Of a stretch of 64,000 bases of DNA, positions 8,057-17,057 are shown piece after piece. The stretch spans positions 496,001 through 560,000 of the forward strand of contig CAWAQJ010000014.1 in assembly GCA_963784175.1 (NCBI GenBank), read 5' to 3'. Position 1 is the stretch's first letter. Every line of letters begins with the position of its first letter. The notes beneath the pieces were generated by a model. It worked only from the letters and a program-made list of their open reading frames with translations. It ran no database searches and had not been told where the DNA came from. Made by a program: the position numbers and the translations under genes. This DNA comes from JAIBJN01 sp963784175. Its GTDB lineage: Bacteria; Actinomycetota; Thermoleophilia; Gaiellales; Gaiellaceae.

Positions 8057-9060
8057 CCGGTCAGACGGCTCAGGACGCCCGCGACGACATCCGCGATCCA
8101 GACGGTCTCGCCCTCCGAGGCGAGCCCGTTCACGTTCACCGTGCCGGTCGGCGCCACCGACGCGCCCAGCTCGCCGGTCGCGGGATCCACGCTCACGAGC
8201 GTCTCCAGCACGGGCAGTCCCTGACGGTCGGCCTCGGGCTCGGCGACCGCGACCCAGATCGCGTCGTCGGTGCTCACGAGGTCGATCCCGCCCGTCCCGA
8301 TCTCGATCGTCTCCTGCGTCTCTCCCGTCGCCGGGTCGACGCGCAGGAGGTCCGTGCCGCGGCCGGTCGCCCAGAGCGCGCCTCCCACGAGGACGAGGCG
8401 CTCCGGGGTGTCGCCCGGGAGCTCCGAGAGCTTGACGGCGGTGTCCGCGGCAGGATCGATGCGCCAGAGCGTGTGGTCGCGATGGCAGATGACGAGCACC
8501 GAGGCGCCGTCCTCGACCATGTCCGAGGCGCCGTCGCCGACCTGAACGCGGCCCGCGACCTCCATCGTCTCCGGGTCGATCCGCGCGATCTCGGAGCCGC
8601 TACCGGAGGCGGCCCAGAGAAAGCCTCCGCGCGCCCAGATGTAGGGCGTGTCGTCGAAGAGTGCGATCTCGCCGGCGACCTCGTCCGTCTGCGGGTCGAC
8701 GCGGTAGACGGTGCCCTGCTCGCGCCAGACGGCCCACACCGACGTCTCGTCGGCCGTGACCGCCACCGCGCCCTGGGCCGGGACGCGTGCGAGGACGTCG
8801 CCCGACTCCGGGTCGATGCGCAGCACCTCTCCATCCGTGCGGCAGGCGACCCAGACCGAGCCGAACGCAACCGTGGCCGCGAACTGCGGCAGGAAGTCCA
8901 CCTCGCCCCCGCAGACGGCGAAGGCATCGGCGCCCTCGAGCGGCGCCGCGACTGTCTCGACCGGGCTCGTGCTCTCGGCGGGCACGGCCTGGGGCTCGTC
9001 CTCCCCGCCGCAGGCAGCGGCCAGGAGCACGACGACGATGGCGACGGCTGCTGCGCGCAC
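8053..9060 (-). CDS. Lipoprotein with WD/YncE-like beta-propeller
   Basis: 335 residues from a GTG. The N-terminus is a lipoprotein signal peptide with lipobox LAAAC (Cys17) followed by an acidic linker. The rest is a series of about seven short repeats of the form VWVA...I DPETGEV, typical of YncE/virginiamycin-lyase-like beta-propellers, often with DPATGE or DPETMEV turns. It would be anchored outside the membrane. No catalytic residues are recognisable; binding or scaffold function is possible. It converges with the cupin gene on a shared CTAG stop. Confidence 0.75.
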   Translation of the reverse strand: MRAAAVAIVVVLLAAACGGEDEPQAVPAESTSPVETVAAPLEGADAFAVCGGEVDFLPQFAATVAFGSVWVACRTDGEVLRIDPESGDVLARVPAQGAVAVTADETSVWAVWREQGTVYRVDPQTDEVAGEIALFDDTPYIWARGGFLWAASGSGSEIARIDPETMEVAGRVQVGDGASDMVEDGASVLVICHRDHTLWRIDPAADTAVKLSELPGDTPERLVLVGGALWATGRGTDLLRVDPATGETQETIEIGTGGIDLVSTDDAIWVAVAEPEADRQGLPVLETLVSVDPATGELGASVAPTGTVNVNGLASEGETVWIADVVAGVLSRLTG

Positions 9061-9090
9061 ACCCTCACTACGCGCGGGCCGCGAGGTTCG

Positions 9091-10824
9091 TTACCGCGTC
9101 AGGGCGGCGAGCGCTTCGTGCGGCATCGGGAACCACCGCAACCGCTCGAAGTCCGCGGAGACCTCGGCGGCGGGCGCCACGTCGGCCGGCGGATGCGCTT
9201 CGACCTCCGAGACGATGCGCCCGGCTTCCTCGAGGTGTCCCGCGAGCAGCGACTCGTCGGCGGAGAGGCGGAGCCTCCCGTGACCGGACCCCTCGGCATA
9301 CGGGAAGCCCGCGAGCGTCAGCGGCGGGCGCCGGGGCCGGTCGCGGTGGTGCCAGAGCCCCAGGCGCGGGTCGAAGCGATAGAGCGGCAGGAGCTTCCAC
9401 GCGTGTTCGGCAAGGAAGTCGACCGCGTCGACGAGGTACTCGAAGACCGTCTCGCTCATGAAGTAGTTGAACGACAGGCGCACGAACGCGAGCTTGATCC
9501 CTGCGTAACCGCGCATGACCTCGGCCTCGTGGGCGGCCGACGCCTCAGCGTCGAAGTCGATGAGCCGGTGCATGTACGGGCCGGCGCAGAAGCAACCGCT
9601 GCGGGCCTGAATGCCGAAGAGGTCGTCGAGCAGGGCGACGACGAAGTTCGAGTGCAGCATCCCGTCCGACCGCGCCGCGAGCGGGTAGCGGATGCCGAAG
9701 GAGACGATGGCGACCCGCCGCAGCTCGGGGTTGCCGAGCACGTACAGGCGCGGGTTGGACGCCCACGAGTCGAGCGCGCTCTGCACGTAGCCCTCCTCGA
9801 GCTCCTTGATCGTGGAGACGCCGACCGCCTCCTTGAGCCCGAAGACGAGCCCGGCGCGAATCGACTCGACGATCCCGGGCGTCCCGCCCTCTTCCCTCTG
9901 CACGGGATCCGGGTGATAGGTCTGGTGGTCCGGCGTGACGTAGGAGATGGTGCCGCCGCCGGGCGTCGCGGGGACGCGGTTGGCGAAGAGGTGGCGCTTG
10001 GCGACGAGCACGCCGGGCGTGCCCGGCCCGCCGGGAAACTTGTGCGGCGAGAGGAAGATCGCGTCCTTGTACGCCAGGTGGCCGTCGTCGACGTCGGGCG
10101 CTGCGTTCATCTCGATCGGCAGATACGGGCCGGCGGCTGCGTAGTCCCAGAAGGCCAACGCGCCGTGCCGGTGAAGCAGGATCGAGACGGCGTCGACGTC
10201 CGTGAGGATCCCCGTGACGTTCGACGCTGCCGAGAAGCTTCCGATCTTCAGCAGCCGTGCGGCGTAGCGCTCGAGCTCATCGCTCAGGTGGTCGAGGTCG
10301 AAGCCGCCGTCGCCGTCCTCCCTGATGACGACGACATCCGCGATCGACTCGCGCCACGGAAGCTCGTTCGAGTGGTGCTCGTACGGGCCGACGAAGACGA
10401 CCGGCCGCTCGGGTGCTGCGGCGAAGCGGCCGAGCTCGAGGACGCGAAGCAGGCGGTCGATGGCCCCCGTCGCGCCCGAGCCGGCGAAGACGACCAGGTC
10501 GTCCTCCCCGCCGCCGACGGCCCCGTGGACGATCCGGCGCGCCTCCTCGCGCAGCCGCGTCATCTGGAGCCCGGTCGCCGAGGCCTCCGTGTGCGTGTTG
10601 GCGTAGAGCGGCAGCACCTCGCCGCGGATGAAGTCTTCGATGAACGAGAGCGAGCGGCCCGAGGCCGTGTAGTCGGCGTAGACGAGCCGGCGCAGGCCGA
10701 AGGGCCCTTCGAGGAGAGCGTCGTCGCCGATGACCGACGTCCGGATCCGCTCCAGCAGGGTCGCTGCGGCACCGGCGCTCTGTGGGCCGGCGAGGACGAA
10801 CGGTTCCGCTGCGGTCGCGCTCAC
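9091..10824 (-). CDS. Class-V aminotransferase / cysteine-desulfurase-like PLP enzyme
   Basis: 577 residues, GTG start. PLP-binding lysine is Lys262 in LSPHKFPGG; also seen are YADYTASGR and YANTHTEAS near the N-terminus, the GSGATGAI phosphate-binding loop, YEHHSNELPWRE, and RSGCFCAGPY where a desulfurase would carry its active Cys. These features define a NifS/SufS-like subgroup that is longer than classical desulfurases (about 400 residues). Activity may be desulfurase or selenocysteine-lyase-like, or an aminotransferase; no iron-sulfur assembly genes are adjacent to decide. The downstream lipoprotein gene is on the same strand 30 bases away. Confidence 0.8.
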   Translation of the reverse strand: MSATAAEPFVLAGPQSAGAAATLLERIRTSVIGDDALLEGPFGLRRLVYADYTASGRSLSFIEDFIRGEVLPLYANTHTEASATGLQMTRLREEARRIVHGAVGGGEDDLVVFAGSGATGAIDRLLRVLELGRFAAAPERPVVFVGPYEHHSNELPWRESIADVVVIREDGDGGFDLDHLSDELERYAARLLKIGSFSAASNVTGILTDVDAVSILLHRHGALAFWDYAAAGPYLPIEMNAAPDVDDGHLAYKDAIFLSPHKFPGGPGTPGVLVAKRHLFANRVPATPGGGTISYVTPDHQTYHPDPVQREEGGTPGIVESIRAGLVFGLKEAVGVSTIKELEEGYVQSALDSWASNPRLYVLGNPELRRVAIVSFGIRYPLAARSDGMLHSNFVVALLDDLFGIQARSGCFCAGPYMHRLIDFDAEASAAHEAEVMRGYAGIKLAFVRLSFNYFMSETVFEYLVDAVDFLAEHAWKLLPLYRFDPRLGLWHHRDRPRRPPLTLAGFPYAEGSGHGRLRLSADESLLAGHLEEAGRIVSEVEAHPPADVAPAAEVSADFERLRWFPMPHEALAALTR

Positions 10825-10879
10825 GCTTCCATCCCGTCTCTCCTCTAGGACGGGCCGGCGGCGCGAAATCTTCGCCCCG

Positions 10880-13800
10880 CTACCTCCCGACGGTAACGAG
10901 ACGGTCGGCGCGCACCCCGGTGAGCCGCTCCTCGCGGCCGCCCGGGTACCGCACGAGGAGCTCGCGAACCGTCGTCGCGTCGCCGAGGCCGAAGTGGACG
11001 CGCGGATCCTCGGACGAGAGATAGCTCGTCCCGGCCTTCACCTCGCGCACGAGACGGCGCCCGTCCGGGAGGACGGCGGTGACGACGGCGCCCGGAGCGA
11101 AGCGCTCCAGCTTCACCTGGAGCCAGTGGCCCTCCGCTCCGGAGTTGCGGAGCAGGACGAGCCGGCCGGCGATCGACGCGACCGCGATGTCGAGGTCGCC
11201 GTCGTTGTCGTAGTCGGCCACGGCCAAGCCTCGTCCGTTGACGTCCCGGACCCGTCCGAGGCCGAGGCCCTGGCTGACGTCCGCGAACCCCTCCTCGCCC
11301 GCGCCGAGCACCTTGATCGGCTCTGCGTCCGTCCTCAGGTTCGTGAGAGGAATCGCCCCGTTGGCGAGGGCGAGGTCGAGAGCGCCGTCCTGGTCGAGGT
11401 CGGCCCACGACGCACCCCAGCCGGCGAGCGTCGTGTCGAAGACGGAGGCGAACTCGGGCCGAGCGTCGGCGAACGGCTTCCCCGGGCGGCTCTCGAAGAC
11501 GCCGTGGAGCTGCCGGTGCGAGTTGGTCACGAACAGGTCGGGGCGGCCGTCGCCGCTGTAGTCGGAGGCTGAGACGCCCATCCCCGCGTTCCGGTCGGCA
11601 ACCCCGGCCTCGACGCCGCGCTCCTCGAAGCGGAAACCGAGACCATTCGACGCCGGAACGTTCACGTAGAGCCGGTTCGGGTCGAGATCGTTGGCGACGT
11701 AGAGGTCGATCAGCCCGTCGCCGTTCACATCGGTGAAGGCCGAGCCCAGCCCGTGCTCGACGACGGACGCTTCGACGCCCACCTCCTGCGCCACCTCGCG
11801 GAAGCGCGACCGGCCCTTCCAATCGAGCCCGTTGTTGAGGTAGAGGCGGTCGCGGACGCCGGCGACGTTCGACGGGAACGGCTCGGCCGAGCCGGGGACC
11901 GGGGCGTTGACGTCCGCATAGCCGGCCACGAAGAGGTCCGGCAGGCCGTCGCCGTTCACGTCGGCGACCGACGCGGCGGTATGCCAGCCGTAGGTGTCGA
12001 TGCCGGCGGCGCTCGCGCCCTCGGCGAACTTCCCCCCACCGAGGTTCCAGAGCAACGCGTCGTACCCGGCTGCCGTGACGAAGAGGTCGGTGCGCCGGTC
12101 GCCGTTGAAGTCCGCGGCCACGCAGCCGTTCCCGCGCAGCTGCAGGTCGGCGCCGGAGCCGCGGCTCACGTCGACGAACCTGCCCTTCACGTTGCGGTAC
12201 AGCCCGTTGCGCGGCAGCCCGCCGCGCTCCTTCCAGCGGGCGACGTCGACCTGGATGGAATGCGAGTTGACCGCGTAGAGGTCGAGCCAGCCGTCGCCGT
12301 CGAAGTCGAGCCAGCAGACCCCGCCGCCCATCATCGCCACCGGATCGGCGGAGGTCTTGAAGCGGAAGGCGCCGTGCCGGAAGTCGAGCCCGACGTGGCG
12401 CGCGACGTCCACGAGCCGGACGTCACCGAGGCCGGCCCCCGCACCCGCGACGACAGGCCCGGTGACGAGGAGATCGTCACCCCCACGCGAGGCGACGATG
12501 AGGTACCGCCCGTCCTGCAGCTCGAGCTCGAGCGTCTGCGCAAAAGACTGGGGATCGCCCTGTTGCCCGCCTGACGTGATCGCGACGGTCCCCTCCAGCT
12601 CGGCGACGACAACCGGCGGTCCCTGGCCTTCGCCGACGTGCAGGGTGAGGCGCACGCGTTCCACGTGGTAGTCGGGCAGGACCGGGTCGCCCGCCATCTG
12701 CTGGAAGAGCCCGGCGAGCCGTGCCCCGCCGGCGACCGTCGCTGCAAGCTCGGCGTCGCCCGACGCAAGCGCCTCGGACTCCGTGCGCAGGCCGGTGACG
12801 AGATCACTTGCGATCTTCAGCGCGGTCTCCCGGTCGAGCTCCGTGGAGACGTCTTCCGAGGGCACGACGGTCACCTCGGGAAGCTCCGACACGTTCGCCA
12901 CCGGCCCGGCCGCAGCCTCGCTCGTCCGCGCGGGGATGCCGGCGAGGACGACGAGCGCGGCGAACGTCACCGCGCCTGCAAGGACGACAGCCGCCGTCCG
13001 CGCCCTGTCCAGGCGCGGTACGGGCGCACCCCAGCGCGAAAGGATGATCTCGCCGACCGGCCTGGCCGCGCAGACCAGCGCGAGCGCCGCGAGCACGGCG
13101 ACCTTCGTGGCGAACTCGGTCGTCTGCGGCGCGATCAGCAGCACCGCGACCAGCGCGATCGCCACCGCGTAGACGCGCCTCCCCGCACGGCCCGCGGGGA
13201 TGGTCTTCGGGTCGGTGATCATGAAGAAGAGGAAGACGAGGATCTCGGGCGAGAAGACGAGGACCCGCCAGAACTCCCAGCCGGTGATCGGCCCGAGGTG
13301 CCAGCGTGCGGTCATCGCGTGCCCGCTCGCGGCGAGCACGGCGATCCCGGCCGCAAAGGCGATCCAGAAGCTCACCGCGATCACCAGCAGCCGCAGCCGC
13401 GAGAGGATCACGAGCCCGCCGACGACGATGATCGCGAGCGCAAGGGCCATCCAGGCGGACATGGGGCCCCACCAGAACTCGAGCGGGTCGGCACGGCTCG
13501 AGCCGAGGATCAGGAAGGCCAGGACGAGCCCGAAGTTCGACGGGTTGAAGACGTGGCGTCCGCGGAACTGGATCAGATACTTGGAGAGAAGCGCGACCGC
13601 CGAGGTCGCGGCGAAGATCCACCAACCGTGCATGCTCCACCAGTCCCCGTGCTCCGTCCCGGGGACGCGAAGGATGAACGCTACGCCGTTCCCGGTCAGG
13701 AGCGCGCTCGCCGGCCACATGAGCACGTGCTGGCGCCGGAACGCGATCCCGACCTCGAGCACCGCGCACGTCAGCAGGCAGACGAGGATCTGCGCGATCG

Positions 13801-13960
13801 ACAGCCGGAACTCGAACGCGACCTGGCCGAGGACCTGCAGCGACACGATCACCGCAGCAAGGTGAAGGCGCGGGTCCGAGCGCTTCGGGAGCAGCACCGG
13901 ATACGACGTCCCTCGGATGCGCAACGTCGGCGTCCCTGCAGCAGTGGCGGGCGCGCTCAT
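10880..13960 (-). CDS. Fusion of NqrB/RnfD-like membrane domain to FG-GAP (VCBS) repeats and ASPIC/UnbV domain
   Basis: 1026 residues. Residues ~30-330 contain about nine membrane segments with FNPSNFGLVLAFL and TDPKTIP, hallmarks of the NqrB/RnfD family of flavin-carrying electron-transport subunits. After a linker with a further hydrophobic helix come periplasmic-type repeats: at least six DxNGDGxxDLxV loops (DFDGDGWLDLY, DFNGDRRTDLF, DVNGDGLPDLF, DVNGDGLIDLY, DYSGDGRPDLF, DYDNDGDLDIA), i.e. calcium-binding FG-GAP beta-propeller blades, and a C-terminal ASPIC/UnbV domain (HWLQVKL ... VHFGLGDA). Such a repeat module is usually secreted alone; the membrane fusion would tether it to a redox or FMN-carrying unit. 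Function unknown. Confidence 0.82.
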   Translation of the reverse strand: MSAPATAAGTPTLRIRGTSYPVLLPKRSDPRLHLAAVIVSLQVLGQVAFEFRLSIAQILVCLLTCAVLEVGIAFRRQHVLMWPASALLTGNGVAFILRVPGTEHGDWWSMHGWWIFAATSAVALLSKYLIQFRGRHVFNPSNFGLVLAFLILGSSRADPLEFWWGPMSAWMALALAIIVVGGLVILSRLRLLVIAVSFWIAFAAGIAVLAASGHAMTARWHLGPITGWEFWRVLVFSPEILVFLFFMITDPKTIPAGRAGRRVYAVAIALVAVLLIAPQTTEFATKVAVLAALALVCAARPVGEIILSRWGAPVPRLDRARTAAVVLAGAVTFAALVVLAGIPARTSEAAAGPVANVSELPEVTVVPSEDVSTELDRETALKIASDLVTGLRTESEALASGDAELAATVAGGARLAGLFQQMAGDPVLPDYHVERVRLTLHVGEGQGPPVVVAELEGTVAITSGGQQGDPQSFAQTLELELQDGRYLIVASRGGDDLLVTGPVVAGAGAGLGDVRLVDVARHVGLDFRHGAFRFKTSADPVAMMGGGVCWLDFDGDGWLDLYAVNSHSIQVDVARWKERGGLPRNGLYRNVKGRFVDVSRGSGADLQLRGNGCVAADFNGDRRTDLFVTAAGYDALLWNLGGGKFAEGASAAGIDTYGWHTAASVADVNGDGLPDLFVAGYADVNAPVPGSAEPFPSNVAGVRDRLYLNNGLDWKGRSRFREVAQEVGVEASVVEHGLGSAFTDVNGDGLIDLYVANDLDPNRLYVNVPASNGLGFRFEERGVEAGVADRNAGMGVSASDYSGDGRPDLFVTNSHRQLHGVFESRPGKPFADARPEFASVFDTTLAGWGASWADLDQDGALDLALANGAIPLTNLRTDAEPIKVLGAGEEGFADVSQGLGLGRVRDVNGRGLAVADYDNDGDLDIAVASIAGRLVLLRNSGAEGHWLQVKLERFAPGAVVTAVLPDGRRLVREVKAGTSYLSSEDPRVHFGLGDATTVRELLVRYPGGREERLTGVRADRLVTVGR

Positions 13961-14006
13961 GCAGCGATGATGCTACGCAGCCGGCGGAACCGCCAGCAGC
14001 GCCGGC

Positions 14007-14615
14007 CTACTTCACGACGCGATACCGGACGTGAGTGGCCTTCGGGCCTTCAATAACCCGCGTCACCTCGAGCTCGACGTCGTCAGGCCCGAGGCCCTCG
14101 AAGAGGGCCACACCGCCGCCGAGCAGGATCGGCGCGAAGGTCAGCCGCACTTCGTCCACCAGCCCGGCCTTCAGTGCTTGCTGCGCGGTGCTGGCTCCGC
14201 CGCCGATCAAGACGTCCTCGTCGCCGGCGGCCGCCTTCGCCTGGTTCATCGCGCTCTCGATTCCGTCCGTCACGAACGTGAAGGTTGTGTCGCTCTTGGT
14301 CAAGGGCTCCTGCGCCGTGTGGGTGAGGACGAACACCGGCTTGTGGAACGGCGGCTCATCGCCCCAGCCGTGGGCGTTGTCGAACATCCGCTTCCCCACG
14401 ATGACCGCGCCGGAGGCGCCCATGTCCTCCGCGACCTGCGAGCTCGCGTTCGTCTCGCCGCCCTCGAGGCCGTGCGGCTCGCGCCAGCTGGCCAGCTCGA
14501 CGACCCATTCGTGCAGCCGCTCACCGCCAACCCCGAGCCCTAGCTCGGGCCCGTCGTCCGGGCCGGCGACATACCCGTCGAGCGACATGCTGATATCGAA
14601 GACGACTTTTCCCAT
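14007..14615 (-). CDS. Dihydrofolate-reductase-family protein (RibD C-terminal type)
   Basis: 202 residues. MSLDGYVAGPDD near the N-terminus, VGKRMFD, the Rossmann-like VLIGGGASTAQQAL and the C-terminal DEVRLTFAPILLGGG match the RibD_C/DHFR-like reductase family of stand-alone actinobacterial proteins, which bind NADPH. A strong AGGAGG precedes the ATG. It follows a VOC gene on the same strand by 8 bases, so the two are likely co-transcribed. Substrate unknown; a second family member lies at 60033-60653. Confidence 0.87.
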   Translation of the reverse strand: MGKVVFDISMSLDGYVAGPDDGPELGLGVGGERLHEWVVELASWREPHGLEGGETNASSQVAEDMGASGAVIVGKRMFDNAHGWGDEPPFHKPVFVLTHTAQEPLTKSDTTFTFVTDGIESAMNQAKAAAGDEDVLIGGGASTAQQALKAGLVDEVRLTFAPILLGGGVALFEGLGPDDVELEVTRVIEGPKATHVRYRVVK

Positions 14616-14623
14616 GAAGCCTC

Positions 14624-15025
14624 CTATCGCTTTTGCTGCCAGAACGCGATCTCGCCCCCCGCCGGCGTATTGACCACGCTACGCCATCCAGCCGGGCCTT
14701 CGCGCGGCTCGACGAGCACGGTCGCGCCCAGGGCCCGCGCGCGCTCGGTGGCGTCCCGGATGCACTCGACCTGGACGTACGGGAGCCAAACCGGCTGCGT
14801 CGCCTCGCACTGGACGATGCCGCCGCCGAAGGCGGGCCCGAGCTCGAGAGCCACGTACGACCCGCCGCCGGCGTCGATCCGTTCCGCGCGCCAGCCGCAG
14901 AGCTGCGCGTAGAGCAGCTCCGCCCTCGCCAGGTCGCCCGTGTGGAGCTCGAGATGGACGACGGGTTGCGGAGAGAAACAAGACACGTATTGCTGACTGA
15001 GACCTCTGTGACCGCGCAAATTCAT
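14624..15025 (-). CDS. VOC-fold (glyoxalase/bleomycin-resistance-like) protein
   Basis: A single VOC domain: VVHLELHTGDLARAELLYAQ opens the first beta-alpha-beta-beta-beta unit and IRDATERARALGATVL the second, ending with VNTPAGGEIAFWQ. The start is uncertain: ATG at 15025 gives 133 residues, while a GTG at 14986 would remove a non-conserved leader and give 120. Neither has a clear ribosome-binding site. Metal-dependent enzymes, antibiotic-binding proteins and catalytically inert forms all share this fold. It is one of four VOC genes between 14.6 and 19.8 kb. Confidence 0.75.
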   Translation of the reverse strand: MNLRGHRGLSQQYVSCFSPQPVVHLELHTGDLARAELLYAQLCGWRAERIDAGGGSYVALELGPAFGGGIVQCEATQPVWLPYVQVECIRDATERARALGATVLVEPREGPAGWRSVVNTPAGGEIAFWQQKR

Positions 15026-15056
15026 CGGTGCGCGCGCCAGATAGGCTCCCGCCGGG

Positions 15057-16169
15057 ATGCGCACCGCGTCGACAGGCCCGACGCCGCAGGAACGCGAGCT
15101 GCTCGAAGCCGCCGGGGGCGGCGACGAGGACGCCTTCGCGCGCCTCGTCGAGCCGCACCGCCGCGAGCTCCACGCGCATTGCTATCGCATGCTCGGCTCC
15201 GTCCACGACGCCGAGGACGCGCTTCAGGAGACGCTCCTGCGCGCCTGGAGGGCGATCGGCCGCTTCGAGGGCCGCAGCTCGCTGCGCTCGTGGCTCTACA
15301 CCATCGCGACGAACACGTGCCTGAACGCAATCGAGAAGCGCCCGAAGCGCGTGCTGCCGATCGACTACGGGCCAGCGGTCGACCCGCACTCGACCCCCGG
15401 TGAGCCGCTCGTCGAGTCGGTCTGGGTGGAGCCGTACCCCGACGAGGAGCTCGCGGTCGAGGACGGGTTCGCCGCGCCTGACGCGCGCTACGAGCTGCGC
15501 GAGAGCGTCGAGCTTGCCTTCGTCGCGGCGCTCCAGCTTCTGCCGGCGAACCAACGCGCGGCCCTGATCCTGCGGGAGGTGCTCGGCTTCTCGGCCCGCG
15601 AGGTCGCGGAGGCGCTCGACACGACCGTCGCCTCGGTGAACAGCGCCCTCCAGCGCGCCCGGGAATCCGTCGACCAACGGCTCCCCGAGCAGAGCCAGCA
15701 GGCAACCCTACGCGCGCTCGGCGACGAGGAGCTCACCGACCTCGTCGAGAGCTTCATGGACGCGATGGCGCGGCACGACGTGGCCGCCGTGGTCGAGCTG
15801 CTGGCCGAGGACGCGGCCTGGTCGATGCCGCCGATGTCCACCTGGTTCCACGGACGTGAGGCGATCACTGCCTTCCTGACCGAGTGGCCGCTCTCGGGCG
15901 AGTGGCGCTGGCGCCACCTGCGAGCGCGCGCGAACGCGCAGGCGGCTTTCGGCGCATACACGTGGTACGAGGAGTCCGGGAGCTACCGCCCGTTCGCGCT
16001 CAACGTGCTCACGTACCGCGGCGCCAAGGTCTCGGACATCACGTCGTTCATCACACGCCGGGAGCCGGCGCCCGAGCGCCTCGACCAGGCGCGCTGGCCG
16101 GACGAGCCGATCGACCCGCTCCGCGACATCTTCGGGCGCTTCGGCCTGCCCGACGAGATCCGCGCGTAG
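15057..16169 (+). CDS. ECF sigma factor with SnoaL-like C-terminal domain (SigG/SigJ-like)
   Basis: 370 residues. Sigma region 2 (about 20-90: YRMLGSVHDAEDALQETLLRAWR), region 4 (about 155-205: LPANQRAALILREVLGFSAREVAEALDT) and a C-terminal SnoaL/NTF2-like domain (about 225-330) that in this large ECF group replaces a separate anti-sigma factor and regulates core binding. There is no ribosome-binding site; TAGGCT (15042-15047) lies 9 bases before the ATG, which fits a leaderless mRNA. The following VOC gene starts 26 bases downstream and is probably in the same operon, a frequent arrangement for this group. Confidence 0.9.
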   Translation: MRTASTGPTPQERELLEAAGGGDEDAFARLVEPHRRELHAHCYRMLGSVHDAEDALQETLLRAWRAIGRFEGRSSLRSWLYTIATNTCLNAIEKRPKRVLPIDYGPAVDPHSTPGEPLVESVWVEPYPDEELAVEDGFAAPDARYELRESVELAFVAALQLLPANQRAALILREVLGFSAREVAEALDTTVASVNSALQRARESVDQRLPEQSQQATLRALGDEELTDLVESFMDAMARHDVAAVVELLAEDAAWSMPPMSTWFHGREAITAFLTEWPLSGEWRWRHLRARANAQAAFGAYTWYEESGSYRPFALNVLTYRGAKVSDITSFITRREPAPERLDQARWPDEPIDPLRDIFGRFGLPDEIRA

Positions 16170-16194
16170 ACAAGACCTCCAGAAGGGAGACACC

Positions 16195-16560
16195 ATGGGA
16201 CAGCCGGTCGTCCATTTCGAGATCGTGGGGAAGAACGGCGACAAGCTGAAGGAGTACTACGGCGCGCTGTTCGGCTGGGAGATCGACTCCGACAACCCGA
16301 TGGCCTACGGCATGGTCGCCCGCGAGGGCAATATCAACTCGGAGGGCGTCGGGATCGGCGGCGGCATCGCCACGGGCCCCGAGGGCTACGAGGGCCACGT
16401 CATGTTCTACATCGAGGTGCCCGACGTGGAGGCCGCGCTCGCAAAGGCGGAGAGCCTCGGCGGGACGCGCGTCATGGGTCCCGAGGAGGTCATGGACGGC
16501 CTCGTGCTAGGCCACTTCCACGACCCCGAAGGCCACCTGGTCGGGGTCGTCTCCGGCTAG
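16195..16560 (+). CDS. VOC-family protein
   Basis: 121 residues, one VOC domain: VVHFEIVGKNGDKLKEYYGALFGWEID at the start and HVMFYIEVPDVEAALAKAE in the second half, ending FHDPEGHLVGV with the usual C-terminal Glu/His ligand region. A good ribosome-binding site (AGAAGGGAGA) precedes the ATG. It lies just downstream of the SnoaL-tailed sigma factor and ends at a hairpin terminator shared with the opposite VOC gene. Specific substrate unknown. Confidence 0.87.
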   Translation: MGQPVVHFEIVGKNGDKLKEYYGALFGWEIDSDNPMAYGMVAREGNINSEGVGIGGGIATGPEGYEGHVMFYIEVPDVEAALAKAESLGGTRVMGPEEVMDGLVLGHFHDPEGHLVGVVSG

Positions 16561-16574
16561 TCCGGAGCGCGAAT

Positions 16575-16597
16575 GGGGCCCCGCGGTGCGGGGCCCC
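16575..16597. terminator. Bidirectional terminator between convergent VOC genes
   Basis: GGGGCCCCGC (16575-16584) pairs exactly with GCGGGGCCCC (16588-16597) around a 3-base loop, lying 14 bases after one stop and 11 bases after the other. No T-run on either strand. Its position between two convergent genes supports a terminator that serves both. Confidence 0.75.
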
Positions 16598-16608
16598 GTC
16601 GCTCGGTC

Positions 16609-17022
16609 CTACTCGCCCATCACCCGCATCTGGTTGCCGGACGGGTCGCGGAAGCCCGCGTCGATCCCGTAGGGCTGCTGCGTCGGCTCCTGCGAGAACT
16701 CGACGCCGCGCTTCTTCAGCTCCTCGTAGGTCGCATGGATGTCGGCCGTGGTGAAGAAGAGCCCGCCGGCGGCGCCCTTCGCCAGGGTCGCGAGCACCTG
16801 GTTGCGCGTCTCCTCGTCGAAGACGGGCGGGCCGGGCACGGCCATGAGCGTGAGCGCGACGTCGTCCTGGCCCGGGACGCCGACCGTGAGCCAGCGGAAG
16901 TTGCCGAGCTCGGCCACCGTGGTGTCGTCGCGAAGCTCCATTCCGAGCTTCTCCGTGTAGAAGGCGAGCGCCTCGTCCTGGTCGTGCACCCAGACGTTGA
17001 CGTGCGTGAGCTGCTTGAGCAT
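16609..17022 (-). CDS. VOC-family protein
   Basis: 137 residues. LTHVNVWVHDQDEALAFYTEKLGMELR is the typical first half of a glyoxalase-like domain; GLFFTTADIHATYEELKKRGVEF and the end GFRDPSGNQMRV the second, with a C-terminal acidic/aromatic position common in lactoylglutathione-lyase-like proteins. AAGGAGACC precedes the ATG. It converges with another VOC gene. Paralogy with the protein at 16195-16560 is only at the fold level by eye. Confidence 0.88.
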   Translation of the reverse strand: MLKQLTHVNVWVHDQDEALAFYTEKLGMELRDDTTVAELGNFRWLTVGVPGQDDVALTLMAVPGPPVFDEETRNQVLATLAKGAAGGLFFTTADIHATYEELKKRGVEFSQEPTQQPYGIDAGFRDPSGNQMRVMGE

Positions 17023-17057
17023 CGTGGTCTCCTTCTGTTTCGAGGTCGAGGACGACG

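Noticed and set aside
7501..10848. Plus-strand frame of 1115 codons across the lipoprotein and aminotransferase genes
   Set aside because: It starts inside the protease-like gene, has no domain, and lies antisense to two recognisable genes; a shadow frame.
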